Shown in pieces: positions 34,086-43,214 of a DNA stretch of 64,000 bases. The stretch is from positions 186,001-250,000 of the forward strand of contig WSXY01000002.1 in the NCBI GenBank assembly GCA_009773565.1, written 5' to 3'. Every line of letters starts with the position of its first letter. Position 1 is the first letter of the stretch. A model generated the notes under the pieces. The model had not been told where the DNA came from, did no database searches, and saw only the letters and a program-made list of their open reading frames with translations. Made by a program: the position numbers and the translations under genes. This stretch comes from Actinomycetota bacterium. GTDB lineage: Bacteria; Actinomycetota; Coriobacteriia; Anaerosomatales; Anaerosomataceae.

Positions 34086-35219
34086 TTATCGCTGCCCTTC
34101 GAACGCGCCGAGCAGAAGCCGGGCGAGTAACTCCACGTATGCGGCCTCGGTGAATGCCTTCGCACTGTCGGAGCCGAGGAACTCTCGTGCGGACGATAGA
34201 TGCCGCTCCGCTTCTGCGTTGGACATTCCCCTGAGATGACTCTCCAAGGAAGGGTAGTCGCCGAATTCGCGGAAGTCGATATACGCCTCGGGCGGCACAT
34301 AGTCGGCGATGTCAGGTGCCCCCAGGTACACGGGGATCGTTCCGCCAACGAGGCAGTCGAAGATCTTCTCGGTGATGTAGCCGGGAAACGCGGTGTTCTC
34401 GAAGCACAGGGAGAAGCGGTAGTCGCCCAGCACGTCCACCTTATCGTGTGGTGGGATCTCGCCCCGGTACGAGCGGTCGATTGCGGACTGGGCCGCCGCG
34501 TCCACACCGGACGTGGGCAACTCCCAGCCGCGACCGTAGAGGTCGAAGCCGTCGGTGCCGCCGAAGTGCCGGATCGCCGCGAGCCGCTCGAGGTAGAGTT
34601 CGCTTTGCATCCAGGGGTTCTGTCGTTGCGCGACGCGTGCCTGGGCCGCGCGGTACCAGCGTCCTGCAGACACCTTCGGGTGCGCGAGGTCGAACGCAGG
34701 GCGCGGCCACCCGAACGCGCGCTTGTTGCCGCTCACGATTGCCAGGAGCGAGCGCTCATCCCACGCTTTGCCGGGGTGCGGAGTCAGGTCGGGATATGGC
34801 CATCGGAACTCGTGAAAGGTGCCGGTCCCGGTCGCGAGGTCTCGCGCTCCGGGGAAGAGAACGAGGTGGTCGTACCACGAGGACGTCTCTGGGAGCCCGG
34901 TGTAGAAGCCCCACGCGATGATGGGAGATTCGCCGCTGACGCAAACCACACCTTTGAGCCCCCGGTCGAACAGGAGGGCGCGCGTGTAGCGGGTCACCTC
35001 GTTGCCGAGCACGACGGTCTCATCGGCGGTGATGTCGCCGGCAAGGTACATGTCCGAGGTGGCCATGGAGACGCCGGATTCCTCGAGTCGCTTCGCGAGC
35101 ACCGCTATCGCCCCCGCTCCCGGGTACTGGCGCATCAGCTCGATGTCGAATGCGCGGTTCTCAAGGAACGGCGGGTAGTCGATGTCGTAGACTACGAGTC
35201 TGTGATAGTGCTTTCGCAC
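34086..35219 (-). CDS. GT10 (alpha-1,3/1,4-fucosyltransferase family) glycosyltransferase
   Basis: The 377-residue protein carries the GT10 signature in its C-terminal third, around residues 270-290: YRFSLCFENTAFPGYITEKI followed by FDCLVGGTIPVYLGAPDI. GT10 enzymes transfer fucose from GDP-fucose. GDP-mannose genes are in this cluster, but the GDP-fucose converting genes (gmd, fcl) are not in the window, so another deoxysugar donor is possible. It starts at GTG 35219. Confidence 0.85.
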   Translation of the reverse strand: MRKHYHRLVVYDIDYPPFLENRAFDIELMRQYPGAGAIAVLAKRLEESGVSMATSDMYLAGDITADETVVLGNEVTRYTRALLFDRGLKGVVCVSGESPIIAWGFYTGLPETSSWYDHLVLFPGARDLATGTGTFHEFRWPYPDLTPHPGKAWDERSLLAIVSGNKRAFGWPRPAFDLAHPKVSAGRWYRAAQARVAQRQNPWMQSELYLERLAAIRHFGGTDGFDLYGRGWELPTSGVDAAAQSAIDRSYRGEIPPHDKVDVLGDYRFSLCFENTAFPGYITEKIFDCLVGGTIPVYLGAPDIADYVPPEAYIDFREFGDYPSLESHLRGMSNAEAERHLSSAREFLGSDSAKAFTEAAYVELLARLLLGAFEGQR

Positions 35220-35262
35220 GCGCCCGGCTCCAGCTCTCTTGAGGTGCTGTGGTCAATGCCAA

Positions 35263-35271
35263 TGGTATAGT
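35263..35271 (+). promoter_or_regulatory. extended -10 promoter ahead of wzx
   Basis: TGGTATAGT is an extended -10 sequence in the 150-base gap between divergent genes. The start would be near 35278, giving a leader of about 90 bases that contains a short CTCCT/AGGAG hairpin (35321-35331). Confidence 0.4.
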
Positions 35272-35369
35272 TGCCGCGCCAACAATCGTGTGGCTCGGTG
35301 CCTCTATTCGAGCCGTCGTCTCCTCAGGAGGAGCTTTCGCTTGGACGTCTGTTCGCACGGGAGTAACTA

Positions 35370-36704
35370 GTGGGAATCGCGCGTAAGTCGACTATCGGCA
35401 TCGTGGGTCAAGTGTATATGTTGATCGTCGGTCTCGTGTCTACAATTCTCATTGCGCGACTTCTCGGTGCCGAGGGTAAGGGCGTTCTCGCAATCGTGGC
35501 AGCGATTCCGTCGCTCGGACTTGGAGTGGCTTCGTTCGGGCTCGGCCCTGCGCTGGGATTCATGGCTGGCAAGGACACCTATCCTGCCAGGGATCTTGCC
35601 TCAGCGGCGGTCGTCTGGTCGCTGCTCCTGGGCCTGGCAGTGGGGATGCTCGTGTGGGTGTTTCGTGGTGTCCTCCTTGCTTCGGTGATGAAGGGCATGA
35701 CCTCACAGGACTTAGCCGTTGTGCTCGTATCGCTGCCTGCCTACTACGTTGGAGCTTTCATTGGCGCCCTCTTCGCCGGACACGGCCGCGCCGTGGCGAT
35801 GGCTGGCCTGCAGTCTCTAGCGGCTACAATCAATCTGGCCGCCGTGATAGCTGCGAGCGTACTGCTGCCCGGGAGGTCCTCTGCGGTCGTGATCGCTTTG
35901 AGTATTGCGAGCGGCCTGAACGCAGTGTGTGCCTTGATCGTGTACCGAGCAGGGTTCACACTCTCACCTCGGCGAATCGTCCAGATCACTAGGGCCGCGA
36001 CTCCCTACGCAGCCAGGTCCTATGTCGGGCAGGCCACCTCGATGTTCTTCCTCAGGGCCGATGTATTCTTCTTGAACTTCTTCGCCGGGCCGGCTGCCGT
36101 CGGTGTGTATAGTGTGGCGACGAACCTCGCTGAGAAGTTGTGGTTGCTTAGCAATCCGGTGTCGACTGCGGTGTACAGACAAATCACCGGGGCGCAGCGT
36201 CAAGATTCTGTGAGAATCACGACGCTGACTTCACGGGCGCTCCTGGTACTCAATGGCGTAGCGGGAATCGTGCTTGTTGCGGTGGCGATTCCGTTTGTGC
36301 CGCTCGTCTACGGCGCGCAGTTCAGCGCAGCAATCTGGTATCTGGCACTCCTTGTACCCGGTGTTGTCATCTACGCAGTGTGCCAACCGTACAATCAGTT
36401 CTTTGCAGGGCAGCTCGGGAGGCCTGGCGTGCCTTCAAGTCTGGCCGCAGTGATGATGGCGCTCAGCGCCGTGCTCTACGTCACGCTGATCCCATGGATG
36501 GGAGCGAGCGGCGCGGCTCTCGGATCCACCTTGTCCTACAGCACAGCTCTCGTTGGTTACGCCTGGCTAATGCCCCGAGCTGCGGGCGTTACAATACGCG
36601 ACATGCTTCTTCCGACCCGTTCGGACGTCGCGCTCTACCGGTCTGTCGGCGTCTCGGTCATCAATCGGATCAAGCGGGCCAGTGGCAACGAACAGGAACA
36701 GTGA
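35370..36704 (+). CDS. wzx: Wzx-type polysaccharide flippase
   Basis: This 444-residue integral membrane protein has 12-14 predicted helices. The start GIVGQVYMLIVGLVSTILIA and the pattern of the MOP/polysaccharide-transport superfamily identify it. It flips undecaprenyl-linked repeat units to the outer face. GTG 35370 follows GGGAG. Third codon positions look less GC-rich here than in the heme genes, as is common for glycan clusters gained by transfer. Confidence 0.85.
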   Translation: MGIARKSTIGIVGQVYMLIVGLVSTILIARLLGAEGKGVLAIVAAIPSLGLGVASFGLGPALGFMAGKDTYPARDLASAAVVWSLLLGLAVGMLVWVFRGVLLASVMKGMTSQDLAVVLVSLPAYYVGAFIGALFAGHGRAVAMAGLQSLAATINLAAVIAASVLLPGRSSAVVIALSIASGLNAVCALIVYRAGFTLSPRRIVQITRAATPYAARSYVGQATSMFFLRADVFFLNFFAGPAAVGVYSVATNLAEKLWLLSNPVSTAVYRQITGAQRQDSVRITTLTSRALLVLNGVAGIVLVAVAIPFVPLVYGAQFSAAIWYLALLVPGVVIYAVCQPYNQFFAGQLGRPGVPSSLAAVMMALSAVLYVTLIPWMGASGAALGSTLSYSTALVGYAWLMPRAAGVTIRDMLLPTRSDVALYRSVGVSVINRIKRASGNEQEQ

Positions 36705-36714
36705 GGACTTTCAA

Positions 36715-37440
36715 GTGCGTCTTCTCCGGTTAATGAACAGGATTACTCCGCCGGTACTGTGGGATCTTGCGAAGCGTCTTGCACCTTGCGGAGGCGGGGA
36801 CGTGCCCGAGCCGTTCGTGCACGAGTCTGTTGGTTCGTACAGTCAGTATGGCGAAGACCTCGTTATCGACGTATTGCTCGGGTGTCAGGCTAAAGGGGTT
36901 TACGTCGACGTTGGGGCCAATGATCCCGTGACCTTGAGCAACACACTGCGCTTCTCGAAACGCGGGTGGCGCGGAATCAACATCGAGCCAGACACTGCAC
37001 TATGGAGTGAGCTCGAAAGCCAGCGGCGTGATGACATCAACCTGAACATCGGCGTTGCGCCCGAAGCGGGATTCCTCACTTTCTACAAGATGGATCCACC
37101 GACTTTGTCCACATTCGACAAGGGGGCCGCGGAGGATAACCTCGCCCATCCTGGCGCGCGCATTGTGTCGGAGACTCAGGTTGTAGTCGCGCCCCTGCGG
37201 CAGGTGCTCGATGAACACCTACGCGGACGTCCGGTCGATTTCCTCTCGGTCGATGCTGAAGGCCTGGATCTTGCGGTCCTGCAGAGCAACGACTGGCATG
37301 TTCATCGTCCGCGGCTTGTGATGGTGGAGATCGGGTGGAGGGGACGAGAGATCGTCAAGTACCTTGAGGAGCAGAGGTATACCTTCGTTTGGTCCAATGC
37401 GGTAAACGGGATCTTCGTGGATACGGACTTGGTGCAATAG
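36715..37440 (+). CDS. FkbM-family methyltransferase
   Basis: The 241-residue SAM-dependent methyltransferase has GVYVDVGANDPVTLSNT as its SAM motif and VDFLSVDAEGLDLAVL, both typical of FkbM proteins that O-methylate sugars. GTG 36715 has GAGGA seven bases upstream. An earlier GTG at 36682 lies inside wzx. Confidence 0.85.
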   Translation: MRLLRLMNRITPPVLWDLAKRLAPCGGGDVPEPFVHESVGSYSQYGEDLVIDVLLGCQAKGVYVDVGANDPVTLSNTLRFSKRGWRGINIEPDTALWSELESQRRDDINLNIGVAPEAGFLTFYKMDPPTLSTFDKGAAEDNLAHPGARIVSETQVVVAPLRQVLDEHLRGRPVDFLSVDAEGLDLAVLQSNDWHVHRPRLVMVEIGWRGREIVKYLEEQRYTFVWSNAVNGIFVDTDLVQ

Positions 37441-37502
37441 CTCGAGCCTGGATGTATAGGGGTCACAGACTCCGGGGATGCTGCCAGGGCGACAAGGAGT
37501 GC

Positions 37503-38435
37503 ATGCGTTTGATGTCAGCGATCGTTTGCCCACCACTGTTCGTCTACATTCCTACGTACAATCGCCCTGAGTCGCTACGGCGTCAGATTGTTGCGCTGAC
37601 CGCGCAGCGGGCCGACTGGCCCGGCGATATGCGCGTGCTGGTCAGCGACAACGCATCGCCATCATTGTCCGACGACGATCTGATGTCGATCTCCTCGGAA
37701 TTCGGTGTGGACGTCCGCAGGAACCCCGCCAATATCGGCGCTAACGCGAACATCGCTCTCGGCTTCGTGTTTGCGCGAACCGACGAGCTTCTGTGGATCC
37801 TCAGCGACAATGACACGCTCGGGACAACGGCTTTGCACAGCATCGCAGCCAGGGGCATGCATGAGGGCTCTGATGCAGTTATCTTCAGCACGAAGACCGA
37901 CGCGCCGTCCGGTTTCGTTCATCAGTGGACATCAGCCTGGGACGGAGTGCATGAAGTCGGCCTGATTTCGAACGTCATATACAGGTCCTCGGTGTTTCTG
38001 CCCTACACATCCCAGGCGTTCTTCTACCACAACACGAGTTTCCCGCATCTCTGCGTCTTGCTTTCGGCGCTGAAGGACCGCGGCTCTCTCAGTTACGCGG
38101 TTCTCCCGAGTGTCGAGGTGTTTGCGCCTCAGGGCCCGCACGGCGAGCAGGCGGGCGACTACTCGCTTTCGCACAACGGAATGCCTCAACTCCTCCCGTT
38201 GCTTCCGGGGTCCCAGGCCAGGAAGTTCGCCAGGCTGTGGCTTCGCGAGCAGGGAGGCGAGTTCTTTAGGCAACGCGATGCATACCCGGGGATTCATATC
38301 AGTAGTAAGGCGTCTCTAAGGGCGTACGGTGGCTTCAAGGCGCGTGTCCTGCTGTGCGCACTTGCCATCAGGCACGCGATACTGGGTCCGATCATCCCGC
38401 CAATCAAGCGGGCTCTTCGTTCGCGCAGGCCGTGA
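37503..38435 (+). CDS. family 2 glycosyltransferase
   Basis: The roughly 310-residue protein opens with PLFVYIPTYNRPESLRRQI, has VLVSDNASP and the metal-binding LSDND. A basic, hydrophobic C-terminus suggests membrane contact. ATG 37503 is three bases from AAGGAG, and ATG 37512 is the alternative. It faces the minus-strand FkbM gene tail to tail across ten bases. Confidence 0.82.
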   Translation: MRLMSAIVCPPLFVYIPTYNRPESLRRQIVALTAQRADWPGDMRVLVSDNASPSLSDDDLMSISSEFGVDVRRNPANIGANANIALGFVFARTDELLWILSDNDTLGTTALHSIAARGMHEGSDAVIFSTKTDAPSGFVHQWTSAWDGVHEVGLISNVIYRSSVFLPYTSQAFFYHNTSFPHLCVLLSALKDRGSLSYAVLPSVEVFAPQGPHGEQAGDYSLSHNGMPQLLPLLPGSQARKFARLWLREQGGEFFRQRDAYPGIHISSKASLRAYGGFKARVLLCALAIRHAILGPIIPPIKRALRSRRP

Positions 38436-38445
38436 CTCCGGATTC

Positions 38446-39183
38446 CTAGAACTTCCTGAACACGCAGTCGACCTGGCTGAGTCGCCATGGGGTTTCCGGC
38501 TCAGCCTGCTCCACATCAAAGAGGTAGCTCGGCGCGAAACCAAGGTCGTGCATCGTCTGGAAGAGGCGGAGGTGACTGCCCTCGGCACGCTCATGCCGCA
38601 CGAACGAGACCTCCATGATCACGATATCGACCTTGTCTCGGAACGTCTCGGCTCCGCCGAGCAGAACTTCGTTCTCAACGCCCTCGACGTCGATCTTCAC
38701 GAGGTCGATGTGCTCGATCTTCGACTCACGAACGAAGTCGTCCATGCGCACCAGCGAGATGGATTCAGTCGCGTCGATGCCGATACCCGGGTTTGCCGCA
38801 TGGTAGGCCTCGCCGATTCCCATGAGTGAGTTCGCACCGTGCTGGGAGGCCAGGTTCAATTCAGCCTGAGACTCCTCGTCGAAGAAGCCGAATTGGTGCG
38901 CACGGAACCGGTCGGAGAATCCGGCGGAGTCGATACGCCCGTTCATCTCGGCGAACATCTTTGTGGCGGGCTCGAAGCCGTACACGGTCGCCTTCGGGAA
39001 CCACCTCAGGAACGCGAGTGAGAGATTGCCGACGTTCGCACCGACATCGAAGATCGTCTCGATGTTCTCGTCGAGGGAGAGCATGGCACTATACAGCCCA
39101 CTATCGTTTCGATGTCGAATCTCCCGCACCTTCCGCCTTAGCTCGTGCGGCAGGGCGTCTTTCGTTCTTTGTGCAAAGCTCAT
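38446..39183 (-). CDS. FkbM-family methyltransferase
   Basis: This second FkbM enzyme in the cluster has 245 residues, with TIFDVGANVGNLSLAFL, VYGFEP and HIDLVKIDVEGVENEVL. It is the last gene of the minus-strand series that begins with the UDP-FucNAc genes and probably methylates a sugar of the repeat unit. Confidence 0.87.
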   Translation of the reverse strand: MSFAQRTKDALPHELRRKVREIRHRNDSGLYSAMLSLDENIETIFDVGANVGNLSLAFLRWFPKATVYGFEPATKMFAEMNGRIDSAGFSDRFRAHQFGFFDEESQAELNLASQHGANSLMGIGEAYHAANPGIGIDATESISLVRMDDFVRESKIEHIDLVKIDVEGVENEVLLGGAETFRDKVDIVIMEVSFVRHERAEGSHLRLFQTMHDLGFAPSYLFDVEQAEPETPWRLSQVDCVFRKF

Positions 39184-39210
39184 CGTGACTCGCTTTCGGG
39201 GGATTCGGTG

Positions 39211-40338
39211 CTAGTCTGCGCGATACATCTGTTCGTACAGCATGCGGTGTTGCTCCAGCATCCGCTCCTCAGTGAAGCTCGCCTCGTATCGCTTCCTGCC
39301 ATCCGTGCCCATACGATCCCTGAGCGCATCGTCCTCGACGAGTCTGATGATGCGCTCGGCCAGCAGATCGGGTCGCCGGGGTGGCACAAGGTAGCCGTTA
39401 TCGCCATCGGCCACCGCGTCGCTGATGCCTCCCACGTCCGTGGCAACGACCGGCTTGCCGAGCGCCATGGCCTCCAGGATCGTCAGGTTGGTCGTGTCCG
39501 TGACCGACGATACGACGTACACGTCCATCGCGCTGATTTCGCCGGTCGCGTCGTTGGACCAGCCCGCAAACTCGAAGCGGCTTCCCAGCTCGAGTGACGC
39601 AACCTGGGCGGTGAGACTGGAGCGGAGTCGTCCGTCGCCCACGAGGCGGAAGCGGACACTCGGAGATTGGCTACTCACGATTGCTGCGGCGGCGACGAAG
39701 AACTCATAGCCCTTCAGCGGCTCCAGCCGTCCAACCGAGCCGACGACGACGGTGCCGTCGTCCCTTCGCGCGACTTGCGCTCGGTTCGCCGCTGGATTGG
39801 GAATCCCGTTTGCTATGACGACGAGCTTCGAAGCGTCGAGCCCGAGGCTGACCAGTTCGTCTCGCGCGGCGCCGACAACGCACACGAAACGGTCGACGTT
39901 GTCGGCCACCCGAGGGTAGAGCGCGGCTCGCAGGTCGAACTCAAGTCGACCGCCGATGCCGGGCCTGAGCTCCAGTGGGGCGCTCGGCATGTTGTGCACT
40001 GTGGTGAGAATCACCCCAACCCCGGCACGCCGAGCGGCAGGGCACGCCGTAAGCGTCGCGTTGAAGCCATGCACGTGCACGATGTCGGGCTTCACCTGCG
40101 CGAACAGACGCCTCAGTCTCAGTCGAGACGCCGGGCGACGACGCCCGATGCGCAGGGGATGGACATCGAAACCCTCGCCGCGAGCGTTCGTCTCGAGTCC
40201 GGAGCCAGGGACACACACGATGCCAACACGGTAGCCCCAGTCGCGACAGCCGCGCGCTACTCGCAACAAGTGCAGCTCTCCGCCACCAATATTCGGGTGC
40301 GGATAGTCATCAACGAAGAGGATGTGCGGCTGCGCCAC
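39211..40338 (-). CDS. family 4 glycosyltransferase
   Basis: The 375-residue GT-B enzyme shows PNIGGGELHLLRVARG at the start, VGSVGRLEPLKGYEFFVAAA in the donor domain and EAMALGKPVVATDVGG as the sugar-nucleotide site. GTG 40338 is chosen because AGGAGG precedes it by nine bases and it lies four bases beyond the upstream stop. Confidence 0.88.
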   Translation of the reverse strand: MAQPHILFVDDYPHPNIGGGELHLLRVARGCRDWGYRVGIVCVPGSGLETNARGEGFDVHPLRIGRRRPASRLRLRRLFAQVKPDIVHVHGFNATLTACPAARRAGVGVILTTVHNMPSAPLELRPGIGGRLEFDLRAALYPRVADNVDRFVCVVGAARDELVSLGLDASKLVVIANGIPNPAANRAQVARRDDGTVVVGSVGRLEPLKGYEFFVAAAAIVSSQSPSVRFRLVGDGRLRSSLTAQVASLELGSRFEFAGWSNDATGEISAMDVYVVSSVTDTTNLTILEAMALGKPVVATDVGGISDAVADGDNGYLVPPRRPDLLAERIIRLVEDDALRDRMGTDGRKRYEASFTEERMLEQHRMLYEQMYRAD

Positions 40339-40342
40339 TGCG

Positions 40343-41209
40343 TCATGCCTCCTGGCTCGGATGGTGGCGCGACCGCAGGCGGTCGATGAGGCGGGTGGCT
40401 CCGTCGTTCCCCAGGAGCGCACCCAGGGTCAGCCTGATCGCGATGTTGGCGAGATGGCGCCTGATTACGCGCTTAGCAGTAGAAATCTCCCGAGGCGACA
40501 GCAGCCCGGTTTCCATGACCTCGCGGACCGCGCGCACGTCCGCGCGGCGCATGCGCAGCGCATCGGCGGATTTCTGCACCGAGTTGCGGCGGTGAATCGC
40601 CAGGGGACGATTCAGGAAGCGGTGCGAGAATCCGTTCGCCATAGCCAGCAGCCAGAAGACGTAGTCCTCGGCGTAGATGTCCTCGTCGAAACCGCCCAGC
40701 TTGTCGAAGACCTCGCGACGAAATACTGCGCCGATGCCGAAGAAGCATGCCGAGAGCAGGTCGTTCAGCGTGCATTCCTGCCGGTTGGCCCACCGCTCGT
40801 GTAGCGTCGAATGCTCGCGAGTGCCGTCTTCGTACTCGTACCATCCACCGGACGTGAAAACGGACGCCTCGGGGTTCTCGGCGATGAAGGGATCGAATGC
40901 CGAGAGGTGCTCGGGCACAAGTAGGTCGTCGGCGGACAACATGACGATCAGGTCTGCGCGAGCGTTGCGGATAGCGGTGTTGTAGGCGCCGCCGGACCCG
41001 CGGTTCTCCTGGCTGATGACCCGGATGCGCGAATCGACCGCGGCCAGGCTTTCGGCGAGGGCTCGCGTGCCGTCTGTGGAGCCGTCGTCGACGATCACGA
41101 CTTCGAAGTCGGTGAACGTCTGGGCTAGAACGGACCCAACGGTCTCAGCCAGCGTCGCCTCGGCGTTGTACGCGGGTATGGTGACAGAGAAACGGGGGGC
41201 ATCAGGCAT
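40343..41209 (-). CDS. family 2 glycosyltransferase
   Basis: The 288-residue GT-A enzyme shows FSVTIPAYNAEATLAETV, VVIVDDGSTDGT and a DXD-like SADD. ATG 41209 has CAGGAG upstream and overlaps the preceding gene by eight bases. The open frame continues upstream without support. Confidence 0.88.
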   Translation of the reverse strand: MPDAPRFSVTIPAYNAEATLAETVGSVLAQTFTDFEVVIVDDGSTDGTRALAESLAAVDSRIRVISQENRGSGGAYNTAIRNARADLIVMLSADDLLVPEHLSAFDPFIAENPEASVFTSGGWYEYEDGTREHSTLHERWANRQECTLNDLLSACFFGIGAVFRREVFDKLGGFDEDIYAEDYVFWLLAMANGFSHRFLNRPLAIHRRNSVQKSADALRMRRADVRAVREVMETGLLSPREISTAKRVIRRHLANIAIRLTLGALLGNDGATRLIDRLRSRHHPSQEA

Positions 41210-42329
41210 CAAGAACGCTCCTGTAGACATCAAGGGCCTGACAGGCCACGCCCGCAGGCGCGAACCGCTCGCGCGCATACTCGTGCAGTGAGGTCGGCTC
41301 GAACTCCGTGTAGTGGTCGAGCATCCAGCCTAGTCCTTCGGCGAGCGCGTCCGTGGAATCGGCGTCTACCAGCCGACCGACTTCAGGGGTGATGAACTCC
41401 TCGGGACCGCCGCACCGCGTTGAGAGCACCGGTCGTCCGGACATGAGCGACTCGGCGGCCACGACCGAGAAGGTCTCATGGGAGCTGCTGATGACGGTGA
41501 ACGCGGACTCTGCGATGAGCGCGAGGACTCCGGCGGCATCTCGGATACCAAGGAACTGCACGACGTCGCCCAGGTCCAGCTCTGCCGAAAGACGCTCGAG
41601 CTGTGTCCGGCACTCGCCGTCGCCCGCAAGGCGCAGCACGAAGTCGCTCCGAGCGGACTTCAGCTTCGCGATTGCCTGCAAGAGCGCATCCAGGTTCTTC
41701 GCGGGGCCCATGATCGAAACATGTGAGATGAGGTGTGGCGCGGCCATTGGCAGCGGCGTCGCGGGGGAGTCGGGCACCACGTTGGGGATCACGATCGGAT
41801 CGCTCGCCAGACCGAGCGACCGGAGCCGGTCGGCTAGGAAGCGGCTGACCGCGATGATGCGCGATGCCGAGCGCGCGAGCGGGCGCAACACGAGCTGCAG
41901 CATGCCGGGCGTGCGGATCAGCCGACGCGAGCTCTGCTCGAGGTACTCCTCGGAGTGTTCGGTGATGACGTAGGGGATTCCGAACCGCCTGCTGATATCG
42001 CGCGCTATCAGCGCCGCGGGCCAGAGTGCCTGTACGTGGACGATATCGGGCATCCCCCAACGCACGCGAACGACGTTCATCGCGGCGAGACCAGTGCGGC
42101 GGTAACCGAAGTAGCGCGCGAAGAGGTTGCTCGCAACGATTCCCGAGCGGATCACCGTGACGCCGTCCTCATCAGTAACGGTCGGCCCGAACGCGGCCCG
42201 GCCCGGCTCGACGTGCAGCACTGCGACGTTCGCCACGGATGACAGCGCGCGTACTTGTTGCTCGATGAAGACGCCGGCGGTTGGAGCGTCCGGGCCTGGA
42301 TACCAACTTGGGATAACGAGCACTCGCAT
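41202..42329 (-). CDS. family 4 glycosyltransferase
   Basis: The 375-residue GT-B enzyme begins with MRVLVIPSWYPGPDAPTAG, has PDIVHVQALWPAALIA and the donor-site run ETFSVVAAESLMSGRPVLST. It lies between the FucNAc reductase gene and the GT2 gene, so it may add FucNAc or the next sugar. Confidence 0.88.
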   Translation of the reverse strand: MRVLVIPSWYPGPDAPTAGVFIEQQVRALSSVANVAVLHVEPGRAAFGPTVTDEDGVTVIRSGIVASNLFARYFGYRRTGLAAMNVVRVRWGMPDIVHVQALWPAALIARDISRRFGIPYVITEHSEEYLEQSSRRLIRTPGMLQLVLRPLARSASRIIAVSRFLADRLRSLGLASDPIVIPNVVPDSPATPLPMAAPHLISHVSIMGPAKNLDALLQAIAKLKSARSDFVLRLAGDGECRTQLERLSAELDLGDVVQFLGIRDAAGVLALIAESAFTVISSSHETFSVVAAESLMSGRPVLSTRCGGPEEFITPEVGRLVDADSTDALAEGLGWMLDHYTEFEPTSLHEYARERFAPAGVACQALDVYRSVLDA

Positions 42330-42341
42330 TCCGATGTGCCC

Positions 42342-43214
42342 CTAGCCGCGCTCGGAGAATTCCGCGGCAAGCGCCTCGAGCATGTCGTCCCAGCTCGGCG
42401 GCGCCCATCCCGTGCGCTCGCGGAAGCGCGTGCTGTCGAGCGACCTGTCGATGGCGGGCTGTTCGGCCGGGATGACGTGCACGTTCCAGCCCAGATACCC
42501 CGCCAGCTTCGTCAGCAGTGTGAACTTGTCGATCGGGTCCGCCGAGACGTGCCATAGCCCGGACATGTCCACGTCCGGCAGCACGACGTCGCGGATCGTC
42601 TCGGTGAGGGCTCGCGTTGTGAGCCCGCTGAAGACGGCCTTCGTGAACCCCTTGAGCTGTTCGTTCCGGTGCGCTGCAAACCAGCCGACGAGTCCGGTGG
42701 GTTCGCCGAACTGCCAGCCGATGATCGACGTGCGAAGTGTCACTACATGCTCACAATCGACAACCTCGCCGAGAAGCTTCGAGCGACCATACAGGTCGAA
42801 CGCGTCGGGCACATCGTCCTCGCGGTAGTCGCCACGCGAGCCGCTGAAGACGCAGTCGGTGCTCACATGCACCATGCGCGCATTGGCGCTCGCGCACGCG
42901 TCCGCGAGCACATGCGGCCAGAGGCTGTTCACTTCGATCGACGGAACAGCGGCCTTGGCGTCGGTGAGCTGCTTCACGATGCCCACGGCGTTCAGTACGA
43001 CGTCGGGCTGAACCATATCGAGGAGCTCGTACGCGTCACCCGGATTCGTTGCATCGAGCCCACCTAGTAGGCGGTCTGCGGGAATGCCGAGGTCGGGCAG
43101 CGTCTCCGGATGGCGGCAGGCACCCCAGACCTCGAAGTCGGGCGCGAGCACCCGGATGGCCTCATGCCCGAGCATGCCGCTCGCGCCAACGACCAGGATG
43201 CGGCTCGTGCTCAC
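42342..43214 (-). CDS. RmlD-like sugar-nucleotide reductase (WbjC/FnlB role)
   Basis: The 290-residue reductase has the nucleotide loop VVGASGMLGHEAI, STDCVFSG and the catalytic YGRSK. It belongs to the dTDP-4-dehydrorhamnose reductase superfamily. With the dehydratase and epimerase upstream it completes a WbjB-WbjD-WbjC set, where WbjC reduces the 4-keto group on the way to UDP-N-acetyl-L-fucosamine. GTG 43214 overlaps the epimerase stop (GTGA). The C-terminal extension of WbjC proteins is absent, so the precise product is less sure. Confidence 0.75.
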   Translation of the reverse strand: MSTSRILVVGASGMLGHEAIRVLAPDFEVWGACRHPETLPDLGIPADRLLGGLDATNPGDAYELLDMVQPDVVLNAVGIVKQLTDAKAAVPSIEVNSLWPHVLADACASANARMVHVSTDCVFSGSRGDYREDDVPDAFDLYGRSKLLGEVVDCEHVVTLRTSIIGWQFGEPTGLVGWFAAHRNEQLKGFTKAVFSGLTTRALTETIRDVVLPDVDMSGLWHVSADPIDKFTLLTKLAGYLGWNVHVIPAEQPAIDRSLDSTRFRERTGWAPPSWDDMLEALAAEFSERG

